A DNA stretch of 40,781 bases from Arthrobacter sp. ov118 (GCF_900116495.1 NZ_FPAY01000017.1:1-40781), one strand, 5' to 3'; shown: positions 18,919 through 27,837, counted from the first letter of the stretch. A program made the numbers and translations. The notes: generated from the letters alone by a model not told the origin.

Positions 18919-19405
18919 ATGAACCGCACACGGGCGCATTGCGGGGACGCGATGCCGGAGCACCTCAGAAGTGACGCTAAATACTGTTCGGACCAGTACG
19001 GGCAAGCTCATCCTTTGATCACGACCGTCTTCGTGACGAGTGGCGCGAGAAGAACCGGAGGGTCGAGGACGTTCGCACTTGCGCCTGCGGGAGCGATTTC
19101 GTCCGGGGCCGGGCAGACCAAATCTACTGCTCCAAGGCCTGCAACAAGAAGGCCTACGAGAGACGGCACCCCCAAGAGATTGCGGAAAAGAACGCTGAGA
19201 AAACGGAGGAACGTCGGCTCGCGCGGTTAGCGCGAATGGCGTTACCACGGGCGATCCGCGTCTGCAGCGTTGAGGACTGTGAAAATCCCAGCGAAGACGG
19301 CCCGGCTTTTAAAGCCGCCAGGTGCCATGCCCAGTCCACTACCTGCGTGAGTACCGGGCGGATCTGCGTGCTGACGTGACGGAGCCGCGCACTTGTGCCG
19401 CTTAA
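18919..19405 (+). pseudogene. Small Cys-rich (zinc-finger-like) protein gene, broken by frameshifts
   Basis: The frame from ATG 18919 reads MNRTRAHCGDAMPEHLRSDA, then KYCSDQ, a treble-clef-like beginning, and then turns to nonsense near 19000. The next frame continues sensibly with FDHDRLRDEWREKNRR, VRTCACGSDF, ADQIYCSKACNKKAYERRHP and a charged helix EKNAEKTEERRLARLARMA. Restoring one base near 19000 (TACGGG to a TGCCGGG-like sequence) would join the two and also supply the missing Cys after SDQ. A second shift near 19335 would give an ending HYLREYRADLRADVTEP up to the stop at 19403-19405. Both parts have C-x-C or Y-C-S-x2/3-C motifs, so the intact protein was probably a short zinc-binding DNA- or RNA-binding protein. 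It precedes csb1 by 100 bp and may have been a regulator of that operon. Confidence 0.55.
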
Positions 19406-19504
19406 GGACGACACGAAGGGTCACACACGACAGACGGCAAGGCACGGCCCACTGTCAAACCTGCAGATGGGCACCCCCCAGTCACAGCAACAAAGGAGAT
19501 CCTG

Positions 19505-20719
19505 ATGACCGTCGATTATTCGACCATCCTTGCGGCAGTCAGCGCGGGCGGATCCAGCGCGCTGAGCAGCGTTACGCTGCTCCGGGCGGCGGCCGGAGCG
19601 CAAGCGACGGTGACACCGGCCAAGTACGTTTCAGCCCGCAGCAAGGAGAGTGTTTACCTCTACGACACCCGTTACATCGATGGAGAGCCGCTGCGGACGG
19701 TCCTAATCGACTCGTCACAGTCACAGGCGAACCGCATCGAGCAGGCGCTCACCGACGCGATCACCGACGGTCACCCGCTGCTCCGGAGGATCCCGCGCGT
19801 CCGCGTCACTTATTCACGAGAGGGCCAGACGGAGGAGTACACCGACCTTACCCTCCCGCACCGAGCGTTCGATGGTCACATTCGCGCGGGAACCGTCGAC
19901 GGGATACCGACGACCCAGACCCAAATTTACCGCGCAGCCCGCAACGCTTCGCCTGCCAACGCCCGCCCACTGTTCAATCTAAGCCCGATATCGCTGGTAC
20001 TCGGCGCGTGGGACTCATCACGCAGGGCCCGGCAGGGACGGTGGCCCAGCGCAGTAACCAGTGAGATCGTCGGCGTGCTTGCCGATCAACAACTCGATGT
20101 GAGGAACACCCCGCGTAAGGGTGGTGCGCGCATCGATCCCGTCGGGATGAGCGTGCAGCTTCCTGGTCACGCACTCGCCGAACTCGCCCACGCACAGCGC
20201 GGCGAGCTCAGCTCGACGACCTATTCGAAACTCGCGCCCTCTGCCCAGAGGCTCAAGCCAGGAGAGGTGGAGAGTGCTTCCTCGCTCGGCTTGGGCGGAA
20301 TCCCGCCGGCGCTCGACACGCTCAGCGGAATCGCCTGTAGCACGATCATCCGCTCGCGCGTGCTGAGCTTCGCGACGTTCCGCCAGATCCGGTTCGGCGC
20401 AGATGCCCAAGGCGATGCCGCCTGCCGCGCGGTACTCGCCGCGCTGGCCCTGAACGGGATCGCCCGCGCGGACGCCGAACTCTACCTCCGCGCCTACTGC
20501 CACCTCGTAGAGGCCGGCCCGTCGGTGACCGAGCTCGATCTCCGCGCCGGCGAGACGCAGGCAGTTGTCCTGCCCTCCATCGAGGAAGCCGATGCGATCC
20601 TGGAGGAAGCATTCGCCGGGGCGAAGGAGCACGCCGGCGTCGACTGGAACGGTCAAATCCTAGAGGTACGTGGCAATCCTGTCGTGATCGAGGGACGCGT
20701 TGACGAGTCCGCAGACTGA
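19505..20719 (+). CDS. csb1: Type I-G (I-U) CRISPR Cas7 protein Csb1
   Basis: The 404-residue protein resembles Csb1 (GSU0053 family), the Cas7-type RAMP subunit that polymerises along the crRNA to form the backbone of the type I-G Cascade complex. Family-like features are the N-terminal ILAAVSAGGSSALSSVTLLR, then RYIDGEPLRTVLIDSSQSQAN, and HRAFDGHIRAG near the start. No nuclease motif is expected. The ATG at 19505 has a strong Shine-Dalgarno (AAAGGAGAT, 5 nt spacing). It is the first gene of a four-gene operon, and its stop lies four bases before the likely csb2 ATG. Assignment is from overall sequence and operon context. Confidence 0.8.
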   Translation: MTVDYSTILAAVSAGGSSALSSVTLLRAAAGAQATVTPAKYVSARSKESVYLYDTRYIDGEPLRTVLIDSSQSQANRIEQALTDAITDGHPLLRRIPRVRVTYSREGQTEEYTDLTLPHRAFDGHIRAGTVDGIPTTQTQIYRAARNASPANARPLFNLSPISLVLGAWDSSRRARQGRWPSAVTSEIVGVLADQQLDVRNTPRKGGARIDPVGMSVQLPGHALAELAHAQRGELSSTTYSKLAPSAQRLKPGEVESASSLGLGGIPPALDTLSGIACSTIIRSRVLSFATFRQIRFGADAQGDAACRAVLAALALNGIARADAELYLRAYCHLVEAGPSVTELDLRAGETQAVVLPSIEEADAILEEAFAGAKEHAGVDWNGQILEVRGNPVVIEGRVDESAD

Positions 20720-20723
20720 TGAA

Positions 20724-22295
20724 ATGAGCTTCGCCATCGTCGCTGAGTATCCCCTCGGCATCTACCGCGGCTCCGTTAGCGAGGGAGAGGCCGATCCCTG
20801 GCCCTCGCCCGCACGGCTACACGCCGCGTTGCTCTCCGCTGCCGCGCTGGGCACGAATGCACAGGAACAGGCGGGGCGACTCCATCCCTGCGATGCCGAC
20901 ATCGAAGCACTGGAATGGATCGAAGCCAACGCCCCAGGCGGCCTGGTGCTGCCGAATGCATCACGAAAGGCCACCGGAGTCGGCAGCTTCCGCGATATCG
21001 GCCTGCTGAACCTCAAGATGCGCGGAAAGAAGCGTCCATTGAAGAACGACCATGGCGGAGCCGCTCTGGCTGGATCGATCAAGTGGGTGTGGGCGGAATC
21101 ACCGCCAAAGCAGGTCCGGGAGCGGCTGCGCGATCTCTGCCCCGACGTCCCATATCTTGGGGATGCCGACTCCCCAGTGCGACTTCGGATCGTGGAGGGT
21201 GCAGGCCCCTTCACCCATCGCCGAGAGCCCCGGCCAGCCCTCACCGCGACCGCGGCCGGCGCCGTGGAGCTCGCAGCGCCCCGGCCCGGCCGAACCGCGG
21301 CCCTCCGCTCGGCATTCCATGAGATCAACGCATGCAAACCGCCGACGAGCAGCGCCGACAAGGCAAACACCGATGAGCGCGAGCGCACGGAACCGACCGT
21401 TATGAACGCGCTCGGTCACGACCGATATGTCCCGGTCTCGGCCGTGACGGACAGGCGATCTCCGTGGACGCTCGCGTGGATCCTCCCGATCGTCCCCGAA
21501 TACCGGAAGGTGTGCGAAGAGGAACGAGTCGGATGGTGCGTTGCCGCACATCGCGCCCTCATCAGCATCCGCGGTGACGACGTGCCACTGCTGCTCACCG
21601 GCGCCTATGCCGACGGAGTACGCCGCCCAGCCAACCGAGTCGCGATACAGCTCGTGGATGCCCACGACGCTATGGCACCCGGAGTTAAGAACGCGCTTGA
21701 CGGCGGGCAGGCGTTCGTGGTCGCGGTTCCCGGCGACGCCGACCCCCGCGAGGTCGAGGTCATCGCGAGAGCGGTCGACCAGCTTCGCCGAGTGACGAGA
21801 CACGGCACGCGGAGTCTGAAGCTTGGGAGAGCCGTCGAAATCGACACGACACGATTCTGGTCTGCGCCCGTTAGTGACGCGCGCCGGACCTGGGCGGCGA
21901 CGGCCGCCGTCCCCGACGGCCGCAATCCACGAGGCGGTTCATGGACGCTATCAGACGCGGCCAAGTACTCGGTCGCGCTCGTGTTCAGAGACCACCTGAA
22001 TGTCACCATGGAGGGCCTGAACTGGGATCAGCGCGTGCGGTCGCTCGCGGCCACCGTCGTCAAGGTGGGCGGCATCGACGTGCTCGCCGCACGCCGACTG
22101 GCACCCCCACGCCCCGAACTTTACGTGCACCGCACCCAGCCCGGGGTCGTCGTCACCCCGTATACCGCGGAACTCGATCTCGGTGTGCTCCCCGGTGGCG
22201 GTCGCGCCTTCATCGCCATCGGACAGTCCCGACACCTCGGCGGCGGCCTGCTCACACCTATTGACGGCCGCCCGCAGGAAGGAGTCCGGGAATGA
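20724..22295 (+). CDS. csb2: Type I-G (I-U) Cas5-Cas6 fusion protein Csb2
   Basis: Csb2 (GSU0054 family) combines a Cas5-like subunit with a Cas6-like domain that cuts the precursor crRNA. The N-terminal RAMP fold begins FAIVAEYPLGIYRGS and continues WPSPARLHAALLSAAALG. Near the C-terminus is the Gly-rich RNA-binding loop IGQSRHLGGGLLTPI, typical of the Cas6-like end of Csb2. The ATG at 20724 gives 523 residues; a TTG at 20700 overlapping csb1 is possible but puts eight atypical residues first. The stop overlaps the cas3 ATG by four bases. Its substrate would be the hairpin repeat of the array at 26208-26387. Confidence 0.8.
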   Translation: MSFAIVAEYPLGIYRGSVSEGEADPWPSPARLHAALLSAAALGTNAQEQAGRLHPCDADIEALEWIEANAPGGLVLPNASRKATGVGSFRDIGLLNLKMRGKKRPLKNDHGGAALAGSIKWVWAESPPKQVRERLRDLCPDVPYLGDADSPVRLRIVEGAGPFTHRREPRPALTATAAGAVELAAPRPGRTAALRSAFHEINACKPPTSSADKANTDERERTEPTVMNALGHDRYVPVSAVTDRRSPWTLAWILPIVPEYRKVCEEERVGWCVAAHRALISIRGDDVPLLLTGAYADGVRRPANRVAIQLVDAHDAMAPGVKNALDGGQAFVVAVPGDADPREVEVIARAVDQLRRVTRHGTRSLKLGRAVEIDTTRFWSAPVSDARRTWAATAAVPDGRNPRGGSWTLSDAAKYSVALVFRDHLNVTMEGLNWDQRVRSLAATVVKVGGIDVLAARRLAPPRPELYVHRTQPGVVVTPYTAELDLGVLPGGGRAFIAIGQSRHLGGGLLTPIDGRPQEGVRE

Positions 22296-25147
22296 CCATA
22301 CACCTGACCGTGGAGCGCTTCGCCGAGTTCTTCACCGCACTCAATGAGGGACATGCCCCCTTTGCCTGGCAAGCCCGCTTGTGCGAACAGGTCATGTTCT
22401 CCGGACGATGGCCCGATGTCATCGATGCTCCCACCGGCTCGGGCAAGAGCAGCGTCGTTGACGTGCACGTCTTCGCCGTCGCGGCGATGGCGACCGGCGG
22501 AGAACGCGTCCCGCGGCGCCTCGTCATGACGGTAGACCGCCGGGCGCTGGTCGATCGCCATCACGAGCACGCGGGGGCCATCGCGAACGCACTGGGCGAA
22601 GCAAGTAACGGCATCCTGGCCGAGGTCGGGGCGGCGCTGCGCTCACTCCGCTCGTGGTGCCCGGTCGACGAGCCCGGGGAAGCCCCACCGTTTGTCGTCG
22701 GCGTGCTCCACGGAGGCCGGAAGCCGAGCCGTGACTGGCTCGACGACCCCGCAGCGTGTCAGGTCATCGCGACGACCCCGCAGATGTGGGGCAGCCGTCT
22801 GCTCTTCCGCGGATACGGCAGCACCGATGCGGCCCGGCCACGGGAGGCTGGCCTGCTCGCCTACGACAGCGTCGCGGTCCTCGACGAGGCGCACCTGAAC
22901 CGCCAGCTCCTGACGACTGCGCGGCGTGTTCACGACCACGTCGCGGCGCACGCGCTTGCCCTGGGCCTCGCGCCGCTGCAGGTCGTTGAGATGTCGGCTA
23001 CATCATTAGGCAGCCAGGACAAGGTGGCCGTGGGCGTGACCGCCGGGGACATCGACGCCGATCCGGTGCTCACCGGACGCCTCACCCGGCCGAAACCCGT
23101 GCTCATACATGAGACCCCAGCGCTTCCCGCCACTTCCACGGCCGCTAACGTTCGGGCTGCAGCCGAGGTGTTCGTCGAAGAGATCCTCACCATGGCGACC
23201 GAGGTCGACGGCACGATCGGGTGCGTCATAAACACCGTGCGGCTCGCAGTCGCGATCACTGAGCGGCTCAAGTCCGCGACACTGCCTGAATCCCACGCGG
23301 TCAGGGGCGGAGCGCGGCCGACTGTGCTGCAACTCGTCGGACGCATGCGCTCCTATGACGTTGCCCGAATCCGGCATGAACATCCACGACTGTTCCAGCA
23401 GGACGGCGATCCCGAGATCGACGTACTCGTCGCGACGCAGACCATCGAGGTCGGTCTCGACATGGACTTCGGGGGGCTGATCACCGAGCTCGCGCCTGGC
23501 AGCGCGATCGCACAGCGTGCGGGCCGACTTAACCGCTCCGGCAGGCGGCCGAGCGCACCCTGCGTGGTCATCGCGCCGGAGGCGACGCTCGACGCGAAAT
23601 CGAAAGGCATCGCCCCTTATCGATGGGACGACCTCGAAGCTGCACGCGGATGGCTGCACGAGCGTGCCGACGATGCGACGGGCCTGGCACCCTGGACGCT
23701 CCACCCTCGCGGCGGCGGCGCGACTCCGCCGCCCGCGGGCCTGCACCGCCCCGTCCTCCACCGGCCGGAATGGTGGAACATTGACCTCTGGGCACGCACC
23801 TCGCAGGCGCTCTTCGCCCCGATCAACCTCGACCTGTGGCTGCAAGACGACCTCGATGCCGACCAGAGCGTCTCGGTCGTCATTCGCCAGGGGCTGCCGC
23901 ACGAGGTGCCGTCCGCAATCCAGCAACTGCGAGACGCTCCGCCACGCCCGCACGAGCTGTTCCCGGCAACACTGAGCGACGCCAAAAAGGTGCTCGATCG
24001 TCTCGCGGTCGCCTACGTGATCCGCGGCGATGAGGCGTTCCATTGGAACGGCGAACTGGCAGCATCGAATGCCACGGACGATGATCGCCGCCAGCACCGC
24101 GCGCTTCGGCCCGGGGACGTGGTGCTGTTCGGCGCCGACACGCCGACCTTCACCGGGCACGTCTTCGACCCGGAGGGTTCGGACCTGGCATCCGATGTCG
24201 CCGAACTCCCGGGCAGCGGCGAGGCGGGCCGTGTGGATTTCCGTTTCGGCCCTGAAACCCCGCTCGTACGCGAGCTGCCCAACGGCACGACCTTCATCGA
24301 AGACCTCCGCGTGATCGTCGCGAGTGCAGCAGACCCCGAAGATGTTTCCGCCTCGGTCTTGCAACATCTGCGTGCGCAGGCCGCGATAGCCGCGGGCGGG
24401 GCGCGCTGGGAGCTGTTCCACGAACTCATCGAGAGGTGGCCGAATGACAAACTCCAAGTCTCGATCGCCCCGGGTGGTACCGAGCCAGCTGACTTCTGGC
24501 TGATCGTGTCGGCCACGGCACGGCTCGCATCTGATGACGAGCTGCGGCAGCTGTCCTCCCCCCGGCGCGCGGTCCCGCTCGACGCGCATCAACACGCCGT
24601 CGGTAACTCGGCCGCTCGTCTTGCCGAGGTCGTGGGCCTCAAGCCGTTCATGATCGACGCGGTGAACGCGGCGGGAAAACTTCATGATGAAGGAAAGGCC
24701 GATCCGCGATTCCAGCGGGCACTGCGCCCCCACGGCAACGCCTCGCCCGGCGTGACGCTCGCCAAGAGCGGTATGCACGATCTGGGCCTCGTCCGTCGCG
24801 CCCGTGCGGCGTCCGGTCTGTCCCCAGGGTGGCGTCATGAGCAGCTCTCGGCCGCGATCGCGTGGCAGAGGCTGCGCGACCACCCGTCACTGGAACACCG
24901 TGACCTTGTCACCCGCCTCACGGGCACCAGCCACGGCCACGGTCGCCCGCTGTTCGACGACGGCGAGTCGTCCCTAGTTCACGATGTTGGCGAATCGCGC
25001 TCCGCGGCAGCACACGAGCTCTACGGCGAAGCCGAGTGGGACGAACTGATCGACCGGACCCACCTGCACTGGGGCTACTGGGGCACCGCGTATCTGGAGG
25101 CGATCGTGCGCGCGGCTGATGTCACCGTTTCGAGGAGGGGCTCATGA
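22292..25147 (+). CDS. cas3: Cas3 helicase-nuclease with C-terminal HD domain (type I-G form)
   Basis: Cas3 is recruited by Cascade to a matched target and unwinds and shreds the DNA. The 951-residue protein starts with the helicase: Walker A DAPTGSGKSS (about 45-54), DEAH box at 198-201 (VLDEAHLN), and motif VI QRAGRLNRSG at 408-417. The HD nuclease is at the C-terminus, with LHDEGKADPRFQ (His798, Asp799) and a later His in PGWRHEQLSAA. HD after the helicase is the reverse of most Cas3 proteins and is typical of type I-G (I-U). All key residues look intact. It overlaps csb2 and the next gene by four bases each (ATGA). Confidence 0.92.
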   Translation: MTIHLTVERFAEFFTALNEGHAPFAWQARLCEQVMFSGRWPDVIDAPTGSGKSSVVDVHVFAVAAMATGGERVPRRLVMTVDRRALVDRHHEHAGAIANALGEASNGILAEVGAALRSLRSWCPVDEPGEAPPFVVGVLHGGRKPSRDWLDDPAACQVIATTPQMWGSRLLFRGYGSTDAARPREAGLLAYDSVAVLDEAHLNRQLLTTARRVHDHVAAHALALGLAPLQVVEMSATSLGSQDKVAVGVTAGDIDADPVLTGRLTRPKPVLIHETPALPATSTAANVRAAAEVFVEEILTMATEVDGTIGCVINTVRLAVAITERLKSATLPESHAVRGGARPTVLQLVGRMRSYDVARIRHEHPRLFQQDGDPEIDVLVATQTIEVGLDMDFGGLITELAPGSAIAQRAGRLNRSGRRPSAPCVVIAPEATLDAKSKGIAPYRWDDLEAARGWLHERADDATGLAPWTLHPRGGGATPPPAGLHRPVLHRPEWWNIDLWARTSQALFAPINLDLWLQDDLDADQSVSVVIRQGLPHEVPSAIQQLRDAPPRPHELFPATLSDAKKVLDRLAVAYVIRGDEAFHWNGELAASNATDDDRRQHRALRPGDVVLFGADTPTFTGHVFDPEGSDLASDVAELPGSGEAGRVDFRFGPETPLVRELPNGTTFIEDLRVIVASAADPEDVSASVLQHLRAQAAIAAGGARWELFHELIERWPNDKLQVSIAPGGTEPADFWLIVSATARLASDDELRQLSSPRRAVPLDAHQHAVGNSAARLAEVVGLKPFMIDAVNAAGKLHDEGKADPRFQRALRPHGNASPGVTLAKSGMHDLGLVRRARAASGLSPGWRHEQLSAAIAWQRLRDHPSLEHRDLVTRLTGTSHGHGRPLFDDGESSLVHDVGESRSAAAHELYGEAEWDELIDRTHLHWGYWGTAYLEAIVRAADVTVSRRGS

Positions 25148-26133
25148 CGACGCTCCAGCTGCCCGGAGAGATCAACACCGCATTTGACCACCTCGCGGCG
25201 TACGGGCTGGCAGCGATCCTCGAACGCTCGGGCGCAGCATCTCCGCGCATCGCGTGGAACGATTACCTCGACTCCAACCCCCGGTTGGAGCGAGCCTTGC
25301 CCTGGGAACAGGCGGCACGGGCCGTGAAGGCCCATGCGGACTCAGCTACGCAACCAGACTCCTGGGTCCAGCAGAACGCCGACAACGGCGGCCGCCCCAC
25401 TGCGCTGTTTAGCCCGCGTGTCAAGACCATGCGGGAACCCGAGATCAGCCAATGGTATGGACTGCGGTACGCCGCGATCGACCGCATCGAACCCGAGCAG
25501 CGTCTCGATCTCGAGTTCATCGGTGCACTCGGAGAACCCGCGTACTGGACGGCGGACCGCGGCGATTCCCGTCCGGACCACGGTGCATCACGATGGGAGA
25601 TGAAGGCTCGGAACCGGGGCGAGGAGTTCGTCGGAAACCGCTTGCGGTTGCTCGCCGGCAGCGTCGCACAGCGTGACGTCGAGACCATCGCCCGCGGGCT
25701 CCGAGGAGACGGCATCTTCAGCGAAGACGCCAGCCCAAGTGCCGACCGGACCCCCACGGGCCTTATGGCTCCCGGCCCTGCAGACAAAGCACGAGCCTGG
25801 TGTGCACTTTGGGGGCTGTCGCTGACAGCCGTTGCACATCGCAGCCAGTCCCCGATCACGCTTTCCGGAACGGCCGGACACTTCGGCTCATACCTAAGGG
25901 GCTCGTTCTACCTGCCCGTTATGGCGGTCCCGTTGCCGCTTACACGGTTGCGCTCGATCCTCTACTCGGACCAGCTACGGCAGGCCGCCATGGTTGAGGA
26001 CCGCGGCGCGTCGGCGTGGCTCCGCGAGCAAGGGGTGTTCGCAGTCGCGGTGTTCCCAGTGTTCCGTTCATCCAACGAGTCCGCCCCGGAGCGCTGGGCG
26101 CAGCGCGGAAACCTTATCATGGTGGGGTCATGA
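25144..26133 (+). CDS. csb3: Csb3-like protein (GSU0052-type), probable large/Cas8-like subunit
   Basis: The 329-residue protein is the last gene of the cas operon, starting at an ATGA overlap with cas3. Size, position and C-terminal sequence (RSILYSDQLRQAA, then WLREQGVFAVAVFPVF) fit Csb3, which occupies the Cas8-like role in some type I-G systems. It is clearly too short to be the alternative large subunit Csx17. By role it should help recognise the PAM and load Cas3. Assignment is by context plus general resemblance, so it is weaker than for cas3. The array begins about 75 bp after its stop. Confidence 0.65.
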   Translation: MTTLQLPGEINTAFDHLAAYGLAAILERSGAASPRIAWNDYLDSNPRLERALPWEQAARAVKAHADSATQPDSWVQQNADNGGRPTALFSPRVKTMREPEISQWYGLRYAAIDRIEPEQRLDLEFIGALGEPAYWTADRGDSRPDHGASRWEMKARNRGEEFVGNRLRLLAGSVAQRDVETIARGLRGDGIFSEDASPSADRTPTGLMAPGPADKARAWCALWGLSLTAVAHRSQSPITLSGTAGHFGSYLRGSFYLPVMAVPLPLTRLRSILYSDQLRQAAMVEDRGASAWLREQGVFAVAVFPVFRSSNESAPERWAQRGNLIMVGS

Positions 26134-26207
26134 GAGAGCTAACAGGCGTGGGCTTCGATCATCCTCGTCACCCACGAGGAGTTCTGCCCTAATCAGTGAA
26201 TGTCCAG

Positions 26208-26387
26208 GCCGGCGCCGGCTTCGGCCGGTGCCCTTCATTGAGGCCCGTCCAGTGGGGTTTCCTCCAGCTGGCCAAATTTGTCCGGTTCCGGCTTCGGCCG
26301 GGGCCCTTCATTGAGGAAGATACGCCTCGTCGGCCGGGATGTGGGCCGAGCGCCGGCACCGGCTTCGGCCGGTGCCCTTCATTGAGG
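26208..26387 (+). CRISPR. Minimal CRISPR array: three 36-nt repeats, two spacers
   Basis: Repeats lie at 26208-26243, 26281-26316 and 26352-26387; spacers at 26244-26280 (37 nt) and 26317-26351 (35 nt). Repeat 3 contains a perfect stem, GGCACCGGC-TTCG-GCCGGTGCC, then CTTCATTGAGG, so Cas6-type cutting after the hairpin would leave a CATTGAGG handle. Repeat 1 differs from repeat 3 by one base; repeat 2 differs from it by four. All differences in the stem remain pairable as G-U only in plus-strand RNA, which supports transcription rightward from the cas operon. The 74 bp before repeat 1 would be the leader; it is short and not AT-rich. No other array or adaptation gene is in the window. Confidence 0.9.
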
Positions 26388-26618
26388 TGGCATGTGGTCG
26401 TACCGATGGGGCGTGCGGCCGAGCCCTCCGCGCTCAGATGACCTGAGGCGACGTTGAAGCCTGCGCTGCCTGCGGATTCCGCCAACCAAAAGCCGGGGAA
26501 AGTTCGAGTGTTAGCGGCCATCCATAGGCGGCCAAGAATGGGCGCAGGGGCAAGTAGCCTCGGGGTTGCCCGTTCAGGGGCCACGGGAAGTCTCAGGGAA
26601 ACGGCGTGGTCGGCGAGT

Positions 26619-27548
26619 CTACGCTTCGTCGTCGATGGCGACGAAGGCTTCCAGGAACCGAGCGAGCTCAAGAGAGTGACCGCGTCCGAATCCATCTACG
26701 AACACTGTGAAGGGATAGGTAGAGTCGCGCCTCATCCCACCCTCCAGCCAGCAGTGGTCTGCTCGCGAGAAGAAACGGCAGGTGTCGATCTGACACTCGT
26801 GTTCCTGGCCGCGCTTGATGCAGAAGTCTGGATCGTTGGGGTGAACGTGGAAGTTGTGGCCGCGCGAACATGGTCGGACCTCGAATCTCAGCGTTATCTG
26901 GTCATCGGCAAGTTCTGCCACCACTGCACTACGGTCTTCCTCGGTATCTGCGCTCATGTAGACGTGGCGGGCGGGAGTAAGCTCGACGTCCCGGGCGGCG
27001 ACGATCATTCGGCTCAGGACCTGTGCGTGTCCGTTCGACTCGTAGCCGAGCCAGGCGTCCCGAAAGCGCGCCTCATGCTCAGCCGTTGGAGGTCGGTTGC
27101 CCCGGCCTTTGTTGCAGGATTCGTGCGCCGGGGCGTAGTTCAGTAGGTGGTCGGGGCCATCGGTTGAAGCCGGACGCATATGGTCGAGGTTGATTGTGCC
27201 GATTGGGATCGATGTGGCGCTTGCCGATTTGATCAACTGCTCGATCGAGCTCTCGCTCGTGCGGCGCGACGCCCCAAGAAAGCCACCGCAGATCACGCAG
27301 CGTGCATCGAAAATTTCGATGAGCACCAACTTCGCAAGGGCATTGTTGCTCCCCACCTTCGTGGCGTCATGGCCGAAGTTTCGCTCTCTGTGGGTCCGTA
27401 GTCTGGCTATGGATGTATTGCTTCGTCTTGCTCCTAGCACTGCCTGGAGGCATTTCACGTGAGCTACACTGCCCGCAACGTGTACCCGTACGCCGCAGTT
27501 AGCCTGGTTTCTACAGGTGACTGCGGGCGGCACTGCTGTATCTGACAT
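26619..27548 (-). CDS. HNH endonuclease
   Basis: The 309-residue frame contains an HNH core: CVICGG (zinc knuckle), then INLDHMRPAS with the expected catalytic His, then NYAPAHESCNKGRGNR with the Asn and His-x2-Cys end of the motif. A C-terminal part with four more Cys (CSRGHNFH, CIKRGQEHECQIDTC) may hold a second metal site. Such nucleases often act in restriction of modified or foreign DNA. The ATG at 27548 is the longest start; the first 40-45 residues are not convincing, and a GTG near RVHVAGSVAHVKC could be the true start. It runs towards the CRISPR array, so the two converge. The 231 bp between them hold nothing I can name. Confidence 0.7.
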   Translation of the reverse strand: MSDTAVPPAVTCRNQANCGVRVHVAGSVAHVKCLQAVLGARRSNTSIARLRTHRERNFGHDATKVGSNNALAKLVLIEIFDARCVICGGFLGASRRTSESSIEQLIKSASATSIPIGTINLDHMRPASTDGPDHLLNYAPAHESCNKGRGNRPPTAEHEARFRDAWLGYESNGHAQVLSRMIVAARDVELTPARHVYMSADTEEDRSAVVAELADDQITLRFEVRPCSRGHNFHVHPNDPDFCIKRGQEHECQIDTCRFFSRADHCWLEGGMRRDSTYPFTVFVDGFGRGHSLELARFLEAFVAIDDEA

Positions 27549-27626
27549 GCCACAACTATCTCAGAGGTTGGGGGATCGGCAGTTGCGCCTCGGACAATCC
27601 CGTCGGCTTGCTGAACCTGGCATTGG

Positions 27627-27802
27627 TCAGAGGGTGCCGAACGGCGGCCATCGGCGCAGATCGCCCTTCTTGGTGCTTTTTCCTTCTTGACGTCGTCTGG
27701 CTACGTAGGTGCGGGTTCGGCTGTCGTAGCGCATCGTGACGAGGACCACGCGGTGGATGGCTTTGTTAGCCTGTCGGTCACCGGCCCGGCAGAAGCGTCG
27801 AA
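27627..27802 (-). pseudogene. Remnant of an IS110-family transposase (C-terminal tail)
   Basis: On the minus strand a frame without start reads RRFCRAGDRQANKAIHRVVL, then MRYDSRTRTYVARRRQEGKS and ends a few residues later. RQAN-A-H followed by a Tyr-Val-Ala-Arg-Arg block and EGKS/T is the conserved C-terminal region of IS110 (DEDD) transposases. The N-terminal catalytic part is missing and the last residues after EGKSTKKG diverge from the family. The rest of 27549-27837 shows nothing else. Confidence 0.6.
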
Positions 27803-27837
27803 GTCGACCTCATAATCTGACATAGCCAAGGAGTGAC

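Noticed and set aside
23006..24883. 625-codon minus-strand frame over cas3
   Set aside because: Cas3 motifs on the plus strand are complete and ordered; the antisense frame shows none.
26134..26207. A fourth, degenerate CRISPR repeat upstream of repeat 1
   Set aside because: No hairpin plus CATTGAGG-like end is found at the expected spacing; treated as leader.
26454..27146. 230-codon plus-strand frame
   Set aside because: Mostly antisense to the HNH endonuclease, whose zinc knuckle and HNH motif settle the coding strand.
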